In this document: one piece after another, positions 31,530 through 44,587 of the stretch
Position numbering within the stretch: position 1 is the first letter of the stretch
Layout of the letters: each line of letters opens with the position of its first letter
Source: Kryptolebias marmoratus
Taxonomy: Eukaryota; Chordata; Actinopteri; Cyprinodontiformes; Rivulidae
DNA: 64,000 nt
NCBI RefSeq assembly: GCF_001649575.2
Contig: NC_051451.1
Coordinates: 17,487,697-17,551,696 of the forward strand
Direction: 5' to 3'
Made by a program: the position numbers and the translations under genes
Notes under the pieces: model-generated
Databases searched by the model: none
What the model saw: only the letters and a program-made list of their open reading frames with translations
What the model was told of the DNA's origin: nothing

Positions 31530-32246
31530 GTTTGCCACTACTACGCCTTTACCGGTGGGAACCTTTTGTCGCTGTCAGGTTTTCGTTTCAGCGGGGACGG
31601 TTTTTACCAGCGCACACAAAGTGAACTTTAACCCTATTGACTGGTTAATTGTTTTTCTTTAGCGGGTTGTGTTTTCTCGTTTATTTTAGCATGTTAGTCG
31701 AAGAAAAGTCATAAATATTAAGCTCCCGTAGCAAACAGACTTTACTCAAACGGTAAAAGTGATGTGTCGGGTGACATTCGGCGGTCCCGGTGATAAAGAT
31801 GCCTTCTTTTAGAAGAGCTAACGCTAGCTGCCTGCTAGCTAACGCAGCGTACGTAGCTTTGGTAACAAACATGACGATGATGAGGAGCTGCGTGTAGGAG
31901 CCACCGACCAGACATTGGATCGCGCCGATTTCCTGCTTGTCAATCACTGATTTGCAGGGTTATCCCGTCTTTGTGTCTGGCTAACCACCTAACGGCATTT
32001 CAAAGCAATCAACTGGTTAAATTCATCTTCTTGAAGGTTAGTATCAAGCTTTAAAAACAGGTAGAAAAAAAAACTGTTAAATACACTGTCACTTTTTATT
32101 GCATTTATTGTTTTCCAAATCCGTTTGTTACTTGATTTGTTGTGTTTTATATTTAGTTGCACTGCAAAGAAAACAGCTGATGTAATTATACAGTTTTAAT
32201 TCGCTCCAGTTAACCACTCTGAAACGTGTTTATTTATATGTTTTAG
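31530..32246 (+). promoter_or_regulatory. ikzf5: ikzf5 promoter and probable 5' untranslated exon
   Basis: The base composition becomes balanced and CpG-bearing from about 31540 to 31990, after kilobases of AT-rich DNA. This is a promoter-like profile. A plausible non-coding first exon ends at about 32036 (cttgaag before gttagt), and a plausible acceptor (atgttttag) ends at 32246, leaving 31 untranslated bases before the ikzf5 ATG. No TATA box is evident. Confidence 0.45.
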
Positions 32247-32277
32247 TGTACGTTTGCGTCACTATTACTTTCTTCCA

Positions 32278-34056
32278 ATGGGGGAGGAAAAGCCGGACAC
32301 GCTGGACTTTGTGAAGGATTTCCAGGAGTATTTAAGCCAGCAGACGCAGCATGTCAACATGATATCTGGCTCTGTCAGCGGCGTGAAGGAGGTGGACGAG
32401 CTGCCAGCAGGTAACCAGCTGCTAAGTAACATTATGTGGCTTTAGTTTTGTGATGAATCCACATTCACAGTATGTAGCTTCAACTGTTTTCATTTAGAGC
32501 AGGAAGGGTTATCCTTGTCCATATCCGCTTATAATGTGAAAAAAATATCTGTGACATTTTGGGTTTCATCACTCAGTTTGTCGATCAAAGCTGGATCCTG
32601 TTTCAGTCAGGTTGTCTTGTCTTCCTCCTTGAATCAAAGAGTTTCAGTTTGGTGATACGCATACGATATTGTTTTGTTATCAACTTGAAATTCAGACAAA
32701 CAGTTTGCTAAAAGCAGCAATGCTATTCACGAAGGCTTTGCATCACAAGACAGCAAGAATGTGATCTTATGTTGCTTGATGTTGTTTTTGTGCATTAAAT
32801 CTGGTCTACAGACTGCAGCCAGAATGGGCTCGATCATCCCTCAGTAGACATGTCGTTGGAGGACAGCTCAGGGATCTTGGTGGATGGTTTTGAGAGGACC
32901 TATGATGGGAAGCTCAAGTGCCGCTACTGCAACTATGCTACTCGAGGCACAGCACGACTCATTGAACATATCCGAATTCACACAGGTGAATGTTTAGTCA
33001 TTTGCAAAGGGAGTACTGTATTGTAGACATTTATTTAATGGTAAACACTGACAAGATGTGCCTATTTTGTTTGACTTTCTCTAAAAAATAGGAGAGAAAC
33101 CTCACCGCTGCCACCTGTGCCCTTTTGCCTCAGCCTATGAGCGCCACCTGGAGGCCCACATGCGGTCACACACAGGTGAGAAGCCCTACAAGTGTGAGCT
33201 GTGCTCCTTCCGCTGCAGCGATCGCAGCAACTTGTCACACCACCGACGTAGACGTCACAAACTTCTGCCAATGAAAGGTGCTCGATCACTTACCCATAAA
33301 AAGATGCTGAGTGTTTTACAGAAAAAAGCTAACTCACTGGGCTATGGCCGACGGCTTCTCATTAACTTCAGCCCCCCTTCTATGGTTGTGCACAAGGCTG
33401 ACAATGTAAATGACTTCTCCCATGAGCTGCCTCATTTGCGTCAGGAAGCCTACGATAATCAGAGTCGAGCTGTTGAGGACGAGCTCTCTGCAAATCAAAA
33501 TCACCATCATCACGATATGGTGATGGATAACCCCCTGAATCAACTGTCCACCCTGGCAGGCCAGTTGGCCAGCCTCCCGTCAGAGTCCCAGGCACAGACT
33601 CAACATCCTATGTCTCCAGGAACGGAGTCGGTTGTGGATGAAAAGCCCTTCCTCATCCAGCAGCCCCACCCGGCCACAGCTCCTGTAGCTGTCACAGCCA
33701 GTATGGCTCACGCTGCTTCTTCTTCCCCGATCACCCCGGAGCCCAGGGCCCCTCCGCACAGTAACTGCAGTCCTGGGGTTGGGCCATGCAGCGAGCACAG
33801 CGGGCGCACCAGCACTCCCAGTATCTCCAACAGCCAACCCAGCACACCAGCCCCGGGCCAATCCGCTCCGCTTCAAGACCCCCACATGCTACATCACTGC
33901 CAACACTGTGACATCTACTTCCCTGACAACATCCTCTACACCATCCACATGGGTTGCCATGGCTACGAGAACCCTTTCCAGTGCAACATTTGTGGCCACA
34001 AGTGCAAAAGCAAGTACGACTTCGCCTGCCACTTTGCACGTGGGCAGCACAAGTAG
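32278..34056 (+). CDS. ikzf5: Ikzf5 (Pegasus), Ikaros-family C2H2 zinc-finger factor
   Basis: Three coding exons: 32278-32410, 32812-32985 and 33092-34056, joined in phase 1 each time, giving 423 residues (human IKZF5 is 419). The N-terminus (DFVKDFQEYLSQQT and HVNMISGSVSG) is typical of Pegasus. Three DNA-binding C2H2 fingers lie at about residues 81-101, 109-129 and 137-158. Two C-terminal fingers at about 372-392 and 400-422 form the Ikaros-family dimerisation module, including NILYTIHMGCH. The middle is a Ser/Pro/Gln-rich linker with the conserved NPLNQLSTLAGQL block. The last exon encodes more than half the protein, as in orthologues. Ikzf5 is a nuclear repressor, in human linked to platelet formation and in fish to early laterality. 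It is divergent from hmx3 and convergent with the CUB/ZP gene, the same arrangement as IKZF5 relative to HMX3 and DMBT1 in human. Confidence 0.97.
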
Positions 34057-34797
34057 ATTTTCTTCTTCTATGGAAGAACTTTTAACCGATAGCTTGTTTT
34101 TATTTCATAGTAATTTTATTTATTGGTCTTTAACTTGACCTGTATGTAACCTAGTCTTTTAAAGTTGTTCTTGCACAGGTTTACGTTCAGATGGTTTATT
34201 TTGTATACCTAAAGGTGCCCATTCCAGTGTATTGAAAAAGGATGACCAGTGTTTTTTGACAGGTTGAGAATTTATTTGTTGTGGTGGCAGCAGTCACAAT
34301 TATACTGTCATAAATCTTAAGAACAACTTCCTTGCAAAGATAAACACGTAAAAGCATTAGTTGAGTTTGTAAATTCACAATTTTAGATCAGAAATTTATA
34401 TCTTTTGGCTTTAAGTTCAGTACATCTTTTATGTTGGACTTCAAACAAATTAAATCTACAAACAGCCAAACTTTTTATCTGAACCAAAACTATAGAAAAT
34501 ATCGTAACGTTGCAAAAACTGTAGGTGTCTGAAAACAGATTGGTTGAAACGTGCAGGAAAATTTTAAGAAAACTGCAGCTCGTGAAGTTGCTAAATCAAG
34601 ACTTTTAACTGACTAAATTGGTGTAAACACATTATTACATCCTGTATAAGCACACCTACGCCTTCCAAAGTTACCAAGGGAAAACCTAATCACATTTCAT
34701 ATTCAGTTGTCAACCCAGTATTACCTTAGAAAATACAAAGTATAACATTTTAAAGGGGATTCTTTTTTTTTTTTTACAACTATGACAACACCACAAA

Positions 34798-34803
34798 AAT
34801 AAA
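34798..34803 (+). terminator. ikzf5: Candidate ikzf5 polyadenylation signal
   Basis: AATAAA about 740 bases after the ikzf5 stop codon; the first canonical plus-strand hexamer in a plausible 3'UTR. Confidence 0.5.
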
Positions 34804-35055
34804 TTCTCAACACCTTTGAAGATACATTTACTTATTTCTCAGATCTTAATACAAAGTGAAACAGTTGACCTCGAATAATCTTATTTAAGCCTCACTGAAC
34901 TGATTTTATCGCTCAGTGCATTATTACTATTTCTTTGCAGTGCCTGACATTGTCACCTTCCTGTGTGTCCAAGTTTGAGAAGACTGTTATTCTGAATTAT
35001 TATAATATTTCCTTCTTTCCGCGACAGCTAGGCCTAGAAATTTGGGGGGGGGGGG

Positions 35056-35131
35056 NNNNNNNNNNNNNNNNNNNNNNNNNNNNNNNNNNNNNNNNNNNNN
35101 NNNNNNNNNNNNNNNNNNNNNNNNNNNNNNN
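35056..35131. other. Assembly gap (76 N) flanked by G runs
   Basis: Seventy-six N bases, preceded by twelve G and followed by five G. The G run on both sides suggests an unsequenced G-rich tract; its true length is unknown. Confidence 0.99.
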
Positions 35132-36181
35132 GGGGGATGTTTGGCTCTCATTGTTTTACTATGGTAGCCATGTTTTTTTTATTGTATTTTTTTGGGCCAA
35201 AATTCTGCTGCTAAGAAATTCCGGAGTCAATGCCAGCTCTTCAGTAAAAAATGGCATCAGCAGTTAAAACTGGCCCAACTGTGCCAGCTACTTGGTGTTC
35301 TTTGTTTTATGAAGTGCACTACCGTCATGAAATTATAGATAATTCATTTAGACTTAAAGGGTTTTATCCTTTTGCGTACATCATTTCACTTTCTGTTTTT
35401 TTTTTATATATGAAGTCATTTTGATATCCAGTGCCTCTTTGTTCAGGCAGAATCACCAAGTTTTGTGTCTCATGTCACGACCTTTTCAGGATTGCCATGT
35501 AGCACCGGAATTGCCATGTTTTAGCCTTTTACAGCTCAGACTGAGATTTCAACAAATTCTATGAATCCCAGTGTTTTTATCAATATTTACTGAGTATTGT
35601 ATTCTGAATGGTTTTATAGATGTTCAGTGTCAAAAAAAAAAAAAAAAGAAGCTAAATCGTGTTGCAGTAAGACTACTACTTCAGCAAGGTTGTTGTTTGT
35701 CTTTGGGCACTGTCGTTGGTTGCTTAGCAACATGTGTAGAGGACTTAGTTGTTTTTAGGAGCCCCTTCTTGTTAACAATCTTATCAGTAATGGGACATTC
35801 AGTAAAGGCTGCCTTATGTTCTCTGTGTGTTGTAGATTCATAGGTCACGGTGAATGTTTAAGCCTTTGGCGACCACCAACTTTCTGAGCTGAGATGGGAA
35901 ATCATTTTATTGTGAAATTGATTACTAATTTATAAGTAAAGTGTTTTCTAACTGACCTTCACTTTGCCTCTTCCTTTCTTTACCTTTTATGTAAAAAGAA
36001 GAGAAATGATCAGTAATGTTAACTGTTCAGTTGTGCGTTTGACTTAATAAGGTACACGTTTTTTTTTTGATGATGCATTTAATCAGATAACAGGTCAAAG
36101 AGAAAGTAAGCATTGAATATAATTCAGTATCTTAATGAAATGAACAGAAAGTTGATTAAAGCAGGTCAAAAGAGCATCCAG

Positions 36182-39100
36182 TTAGGCCTTGTTCTGCTTT
36201 TCAGGCTCTTCCTCCTTCTTTTTCTCAGACTCTGTAAAAGAAGGTAGAAAAAAATGGTTGTAATGTTTTCTTGGGATCGTGATTTTGCTTTCCTACATCT
36301 TTTAATTTTTGTTACAAGTCAGAAAAAAAAAATACATTCAGATGCACACTGACCCTTGAGCTTAATGGGACCCAAAACCAGAGTTTGGCTGTGGTGTTCT
36401 GACTCCAGCTCTCTGGCCACACGTCTGCTGCAGCCGCGGCGGCAGCGGGAATTGCCGTCTGAGGCGGGGCATATCACAACCTTGCACTGAAGGTACACTG
36501 AATCTGTGGCGCGCAGGAACTGGAAGGCTCTAAAGGTGAAACGGGCCCGGTATGAGGTGCCAGTGCTGATGGGCTGGTAGGTGTTGTCAACACGACATCT
36601 GAGGGTGAAACGGAGACGATGCCCTCTTAGACACAGGTCACACAAATCAGTTTAGGTAAGTTACAGAAGGAACTATAATCATCTTACCCGTCACGAACCA
36701 AATAGTAAGCCCTGGTGTGGAAATCGAAAGGAGTTGGGGAAGCCACGCAGGTGTCGAGAAACAGGACGAGAGAACTGTCAGGCCTCCTCATGTTCACTTG
36801 CACATACAAGTTCTGGTTGAGTGTTACCTCATATGGGACCTCAGTAACCTGAGTGCAAAAGGGAAACATCGGCATCGTGTTTTCCATCAGAAATCATGTT
36901 TCCTCACCTCTTCACCATGCCTGCATACCTCATAGTAGAAGCTGCTGGATGTGTAGAAAGCCATGCTGGTGTTGTATCTGCCAGAACCAGAGATGCTGCT
37001 GATATTCTTAGGGTGAACAACGAACAAAGTCTGGGAAACGGAGTCTGGCTGCATCAGACAGTTGACCTTCATCTTGAGATGAGACTGACGTGTAATCTCT
37101 CCATGTGTGGAGGGGAAGCCTCGAAGGGTGTTTGTGTATACAACTTTGCCGTTCACAAACTGTTGAGTAAAACATATCGCAAAAATAAGAACGAGTGTAG
37201 TTCTCAAACACTGCAGTCATCTTTAGGATAACTGTGAGAATATACCACCTATTGTTCATGTTTTTTGTTTTTTTTTCTAGAAGGTAATTAGTTGTCTTGC
37301 CTTTCTGACGTTCCCACAAGTGTTAAGAGGGAAACTGAAGACCACCTGGTAGCTGGAAACCTGCGGTCTGCAGTATGGATCATCCAGGTACAAATTGTGG
37401 CCATCGTAGCCCAGAGAGTTCAGGTATGATCTATCGATCACAATGTTCATGTTGTCTGAGGAGCAGTCCACTCGACCTGACAGGAGACGGAGTTGACTTA
37501 AATGTTTGTAACAACAGTGAAGGCCCCTCGAAGGTGAACCTAGCTGACTTTAATGTTGGTATAATTATTCACATCCCTTTTCAAATGAACTACAGGTGCT
37601 GGTCATAAAATTAGAATATCATGAAAAAGTAGATTGATTTCAGTAATTCCATTTAAAAAGTGAAACTTGTATATTATATTCATACATTACATACAAACTC
37701 ATATATTTCAAATGTTTATTTCGTTTAATTTTNNNNNNNNNNNNNNNNNNNNNNNNNNNNNNNNNNNNNNNNNNNNNNNNNNNNNNNNNNNNNNNNNNNN
37801 NNNNNNNNNNNNNNNNNNNNNNNNNNNNNNNNNNNNNNNNNNNNNNNNNNNNNNNNNNNNNNNNNNNNNNNNNNNNNNNNNNNNNNNNNNNNNNNNNNNN
37901 NNNNNNNNNNNNNNNNNNNNNNNNNNNNNNNNNNNNNNCTCGCATGCTTTTTTCATTAAAGCAAGGAAAAGGAAGCGTCACTGAGTTTATCATTGAGTTC
38001 CACACGTTAGCCGCTGATAGTCACTGGAATGAATCAGCGTTAACGGACACTTTCTTTCAGGGCTTAAAGGAGGAGATCAAGGACGAGCTGGCTACTCGGG
38101 ATCGCCCTGCCAGTCTAAGGGAGTTAGAGGAGCTGGCAACCTGTATTGACCTCCGGTTAACTGAACGAAAACAGGAGAAACAGTGTAACTTGTCTTTTAG
38201 GAGCCATGCAAGGGATTTCAGGCCTTCCACTCCCCAGGAAGTCAGTAATCCAACAGGAATCGTCGCTGCTGAGGAACCTATGCAGATCGGACGAACCAAG
38301 CTATCTTTGGAGGAGCGTTCACAACGAAGAGCAGGAAATCTCTGTTTTTACTGTGGTGGCAAGGGTCATGCCGTGAGAAATTGTCCAGTAAAAGACCAGG
38401 CTCAGTAGGATCCAGGAGAGTCCTGCTGAGCTCGGTAAGTAGATTTAATTTCTCCTCAATGCTAATTCTTCCTGCTGAACTGTCTGTCCTGGGTAGCAAG
38501 ACCACTACCAAGGCTTTCATAGATTCCGGAGCAGATTCTGAATTTATTGACTTGACTTTTGCCAAAAGTCTTGGTATAGAAATAATTCCGTCCCCAAGTG
38601 ATCACAGGATTGCGGCTCTTGACGGTCATGTATTGGCTCAGGACAATTGCGAGACCAGGCCTGTTCAGTTGTCAATTTGTGGGAATCATCATGAGTCGAT
38701 TAAGTTTTTTGTGATTCATTCCCCTGACCTTCCTATCATTTTAGGAGCAACCTGGCTTAAGAAGCACAACCCCCAGATTGACTGGATACGACGGGAGATC
38801 ACAGGATGGGCAGAATCATGTTCGGCGTCATGTCTTTTGGACGCCATCGTGGACTCAGAGCCTGCCGACAGCAAACCTGAGAGTTTTCCCGACATCACCA
38901 AGGTACCCCCGGAATATCTAGATCTTAAGGAGGTATTCAGTAAAACCAAGGCCACCTCATTACCTCCTCACCGGCCCTACGACTGTTCCATTGACCTCCT
39001 CCCTGGAGCTACTCCACCTCGTGGTCGCCTTTTCTCATTGTCTCGCCCTGAACACGAGGCCATGTCCAGAGAGCCTTCAGGTAGGTATAATTAGACCGTC

Positions 39101-42100
39101 TGTTTCACCAGCTGGAGCAGGGTTCTTTTTCGTAGGCAAGAAGGATGGGTCCCTAAGGCCCTGTATAGATTACAGAGGGTTAAATAACATCACAATAAAG
39201 AATAAGTACCCATTGCCACTCATGTCATCCGCCTTTGACCTCATTCAAGGGGCTAAGGTATTTACTAAGCTAGACCTACGAAACGCTTATCACTTGGTTC
39301 GCATTAGAGAAGGCGACGAGTGGAAGACAGCCTTTAACACACCTTCTGGACATTATGAATACCTAAATGGAATTACTGAAATCAATCTACTTTTTCATGA
39401 TATTCTAATTTTATGACCAGGACCTGTACATTAAGTGTGGCTAGTCTTCGTTGGAGCAATACTTACAATAATAGATCTAAACTTTGACTTTGCAGTGTGC
39501 GAGAAACATTTTTCACACGTGCAGGTCAAAACTAGATGCCTGATGCATTTAAATAATTTAACTGTACCTGAGTTGGGGTTCAAAGAGCTCATAAACTCAG
39601 CACTGAAGCCTCGGCCGACCACGGAACCATCCGTACGGAAGACCACGGTCATGTAGTTGGAAGAGGAGTAAAAAGTGCTCAGACTGTTGTTGCACACTTT
39701 CCCCAAAAATTGTGAATTAACAGACGGGCCGTCATAGACTGAAATGTAGTCACAGGAGCAGCAGTTCTCCAGTCTGTTTGGTAAATGGACAGAACAAGCC
39801 ATAAAGTGTTATGAACATTAAATAATAAATTGGGAAAAAATAAATAAATATATATATATATATTCTACAGTCAGGACTTCTGCTTGTAATTTTCCTTTAT
39901 TTTTCTCTTTTGCAGTTCTTGTTGTTTCACTAATTTTTTACTTTTTTTTTTTTTTTAACTTACTGTAAGTATGTGAAGGCCAGGAAGATTCTTTGGTCGT
40001 ACGAAGCTCTGAGCTGCCAAAGACAGTAGGCGTTGTCGTGGTAGTAACCGGGGTGGTTAGGGCTCGAAAATGTGCCAGAATTCCACAGAGCGCCTCCACA
40101 TGAGCTCACTGAAAGAGTATAAGATGTCATTGCTACCAGCCACAAATGTGTCATACTAATTTGGCGCAGTAACAGTCCTACCTGGGGGTGTTGTGGCTGC
40201 GCAGTAATCTGTTTAAAACATAAAAAAAAAGTTTTCAGAGTTGTTTAAAAACTGATCCTATTCTGTTGAACGCGTGGCATGATGCTTACAGTGGTAGTCA
40301 TGGCAGCAGTTCCCATTGTATTAAATAGTTTTAAATGCTTCAACGAAAAATACATGAATATTTGTATATGATGCTATAATTAAAGGGTATAGGTACTTTC
40401 TGGAAATGTGAAAATTTAGTGTTTTTAGTTCTGAAGAGCTGGAGAAAAGAGTTTAGCGACATCTCATTGTAGTTTCAGATAAAGATAATTGGACTGGTTT
40501 ACATTGTGTTTAATGGTTAGACCACATTGGAGCCACTCCTTTATTTCAATTACATCAGAGAAAAAAAACAGCTGCCAAAATGTCACTGAAACTCCTGAGT
40601 TCAACATGGCTTCTAGTAGTTTTCATAGAAAATATGTACAACTCTTAGAATGTCTTTCAATCAAAGTGTGTGAAAATCTAAGCTCTCTTTTTCCAATGTA
40701 AAGAAAAGTTTTCCTCAAACTATTGTTTTATGCCTTTTTATTCTGACTACAAGTTCATATCATGGGTTTGTCTTATTTAAATGTAACGGTATTAAAATTT
40801 CCTTTGTCAAAATTTGTCGTCAAATTTATTTAAAGCTGTGAATCTTTTAAAAGTTTTTTTCGATCTCTACCTAAGTAAGTAGTTTTGCAGCATGACGTGA
40901 TCATAATTTGACAAATGTTCACTTGAGAGGCGACTTGAGATTTTTTAGGATCAGTTCTCTGGCATTACAAACAGCACTGTAGTCTGATGATATTGCATTT
41001 AGTCTTTTGTCTCAGGGAACATTCCCCAGTTTCCTGTTTGAAGGCCATCCTTTAAAAAAGCAATCTAACATCTGTGATCAAACTGTGCACTGGCTACTCC
41101 GTTGTGCTTTCAGGGATACTTACAGGAGTAGTCATGACAACAGTTGCCGTAGTATTGACAAGAACTTGAACAGGAGCAGCTTCCCATGTGAGAACCACAG
41201 TTGTATCTGCATGATGGTCGAGCTGTGACATAAATAAGCGTTCAAATGTTTGAGTATTTAATTATATGTTTCTTTTGTTTGTTTGTTTTTTTAAATGTGC
41301 TGAGCAGTTTTCGTACCTGTGACAGGACTGTTAGTGGATGAACTACAGTACGCTGCACGACAGAGGAAAGACAATAAAGGTGTTTTGTTTCACAATTCTA
41401 CTTAGTGACACGAGATAATGAGCTGTTTGTTCTGATAAATTAATGTTACCATTGTATGTCAGTGTGAGTGTTATTCATGCAGCCTGTCGGTTTCGAACTT
41501 ACAGTAGTAGTCATGACAACAGTTGCCGTAGTATCGACAAGAACTCGAACAGGAGCAGCTTCCCAGGTGAGAACCACAATTGTAGCGGCATGATGGTCGA
41601 GCTGCAACATAAAGGAGTGTTCAATTGTTTGAATATTTAATTATTTGTTGTTGTTGTTGTTGTTGTTTTACCATGCTGAGCAGTTTTCATACCTGTGACA
41701 GGACGGTTAGTGGATGAACTACAGTACGCTGCACAACAGAGGAAAGACAATAAAGGTGTTTTGTTTTACAATTCTGCCTACTGACACAAAATAACAAGCT
41801 GTTTGTTCTGACAAACTAGTATTACTATTATTGGTCAGTGTGAGTATTATTGATGCTACTGAATTAGCACTTACAGTAGTAGTCATGACAACAGCTGCCG
41901 TAGTATCGACAAGAACTTGCACAGGAGCAGTTTCCCAGGTAATAACCACAATTGTAGCGACATGATGGTTGAGCTGTGACACACAGGAGTGATCAATGTT
42001 TGAGTATTTAAGGTTTTTTGTTTGCTTGTTTGTTTTTACGTATGTCCAGTTTTCATACCTGCGGTGGGACTGTTAGTGGTTGAACTACAGTAGGCTGTGA

Positions 42101-44501
42101 GACAGAGATAGTAAAGTGTTTTTTAGTGGTGTTTCTGTATATACATAGTGTTATTTTACAACAACAGTTGTAAACCCTAACATTTGTAATATATATATAT
42201 ATATATAAAACCACATGCTTCTGAGTGCTGTTCATTCAGAACCTGCTGATGTCATTGATTTATCTCTTACAGTAGTAGTCAGGACAACAGTTTCCACGGT
42301 ATTCACAGGAACTGGAGCAGGAGCAGCTTCCCATGTAAGAACCACAGTTGTATCTGCATGATGGTCGAGCTGCGACAAAGACGTGTTCAAATGTTTAAGT
42401 ATTTAATTGTAGGTTTATTATTTTTACATGCTGAGTGGTTTTCATACCAGAGGAGGGACTGTTAGTGGTTGATTCACAGTATGCTGGGAGACAAAAAGAA
42501 TAAAAATATCCATATTTTACACCTTGACTTACTGGTATGACACATATACAAGATGGTTGTTGTGCAAGTGTGAGAAAATAATGTTTCCATCACGTGTCAG
42601 TGAGAACACTATTGATGCTGTTGATTTAGTACTTACAGTAGTAGTCATGACAACAGTTGCCGTAGTATCGACAGGAACTTGAGCAGGAGCAGCTTCCCAG
42701 GTGAGAACCACAGTTGTACCGACATGAGATGTGACCTGAAAACAAAAAAACAGAATAAAGTCTTTCAAAAGTGTTTCAAATAGTTTATACTAATGTGGGC
42801 ATAAAAATCATGTTAGAGCTGTACCTGTGGAGCTTGTGGGAGCTGTTGGAACAGTTGTGGCTAGACAAACCTCTGAAAGGAAAAATAGGGATGAAAAAAT
42901 GAAATTAGTCCATTTTCAGTCCAATTTTCCCATGAACAGTCCATGAATGTGTAATGATGGTAAAATGGTGAGACTGCTGGACATATACTGCAGTCATAGC
43001 AATTGTTTGTAAAGTAGGCTTGTCCAAATATTGATGAAATAAGCATTTTATTTTATATACACATACTGCTATAGTTGGTCAACATGACTGTAAGTTTTAA
43101 ATTTCTTTCTTTGTTATGCACATTTGTTTATTGTACAAAAAGATATGTGATACAGTCGTGGGATGGAGGAAGTCTAAGTCTACAATGTCATTATTTAGTA
43201 AGCAAAAAAAGAAAGGGGAGTGTGAAAGATTATGTCCATCCTTGCTGCTTTTATAGGATTTATGAAGGAAAATAGCAGCCAGGTGCTGCTGATCAAATAC
43301 TACTGATTAACTGATCATCATCTGTGTGACCACCTCTGTAATATCAGAAGTTCTGTCAGGAAGAAAGACATCATCGTAAATCGGAGAGGAATTATAAGGC
43401 CATTGCCGAATGACTTAGAGCTCATTATTCTACAGCAAGAAAGAATTTTCACAACTGGTTAAGTTATTTGTCAGTCTTCCCAGTAGTGGACATCCCAGCA
43501 AAATTATCCCGATGTCAGAAATTGATACAAATTGCTTACATCTTACAGTCTACAGGCCTCACATATCATGTTAAAGTTAAAGTTCATGACAGTAGAAAAG
43601 GTTGATTACATATGGGTTATTTGAACGGGTTGGGATGAAAAACCCTCTTTAAACTTCTGAAACAATGCCCTTTTGGCAGATGAAACCAAAGTAGAGATGT
43701 TTGGCCATATTGCACAGAGCTACGTGTAGCAAAAAACAAACACAGCAAATCTGCACAATTACTTGATACCAACTCTCAAGCACGGTGGTGGAGTGGTGAT
43801 GATTTGGGCCTGTTTTGCAGCTACAGTACATGAGCACCTTGCAGTCACCGAGTCGACTACAAACTCTTCTGCTTATCAAAGTATTCTAGAGTCAAATATG
43901 AGGCCATCTGTCCAATAGATAATGCTTGGCCCAAACTGGGTCATGATGCAACAGGGCAAGGAGTCCACCCACAGCAGCCGATCTACAACAGAATGGCTGA
44001 AAAACAAAAGAGAATTGTGGTGTTGCAATGATCCAGTTGAAAGTCCAGACGTGAACCTGCTTGTAGAGTGTGGTGGGACCCTAACAAAGCTGTGCAGAAA
44101 CCAATGCCATCAAAAACCTAAATGAACTGAAGCAATGTTGTAAAGAAAAGTGGGCCAAAATTCCTCCACAACAATGTCAGACAAATAAAGACATACAGAA
44201 TACAACTACTTCAAGTTACTGTTGCTACAGGTGGTTCTGCTAGGTACTGAATTATGGGATATAGGTTTTCCACACACACCTTTTCCATTTTTTCTTTTAT
44301 TCCTTTAAAAATAATAATAATAACATGCAGAAATTTGTTGTGTGTTTTATACGGTTGAGGTTAGAATTGAAGTTTAGAAATTGGTAAAAAAAAAAAAAAC
44401 ATTTTTTTAATGTTCTGATATATAAGACCCTAAAATTGAAAGAAGACTGGCTTATTTTTTTACTATGACTGTATATATATTTGTCTATTTTGGATATAAC
44501 T

Positions 44502-44587
<86 letters not shown>

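Larger units (their letters stand above)
34057..36181. other. 3' regions of ikzf5 and of the convergent CUB/ZP gene
   Basis: The ikzf5 3'UTR starts at 34057, and the best polyadenylation signal is at 34798. From there to about 36060 nothing coding is seen, apart from an assembly gap. The segment just before 36182 is the 3'UTR of the minus-strand CUB/ZP gene. A minus-strand ATTAAA (tttaat at about 36078) is a candidate poly(A) signal. Confidence 0.5.
37591..39428. mobile_element. TIR-bounded DNA element (TA target duplication) with a Ty3/gypsy piece inside
   Basis: The 63 bases at 37593-37655 and 39364-39426 are inverted copies of each other, differing by about one base (caggtgctggtc against the complement of gaccaggacctg). 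A TA dinucleotide stands outside each end, the mark of Tc1/mariner-type insertion. The left end reads like a very common teleost repeat. The interior holds an assembly gap and then a gypsy gag-pol fragment that runs directly into the right TIR. The element lies in the intron between CUB2 and the first ZP exon of the host gene. Confidence 0.8.

Noticed and set aside
32254..32277. Upstream in-frame ATG for ikzf5 at 32254
   Set aside because: The ATG at 32278 begins the family-conserved MGEEKPDTLDF sequence; the earlier one adds eight unrelated residues.
34935..35267. Open frame across the 76-N gap (and similar frames across the gap at 37733)
   Set aside because: Unknown bases were read through; no protein evidence on either side of the first gap.
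40489..40701. 70-codon open frame in the CUB/ZP gene intron
   Set aside because: Antisense to the host gene, no domain, and interrupted composition typical of intron sequence.
41100..42740. Regularly spaced repeats resembling a CRISPR array
   Set aside because: Units are about 375 bp, coding, in a vertebrate gene with splice sites; they are duplicated exons.
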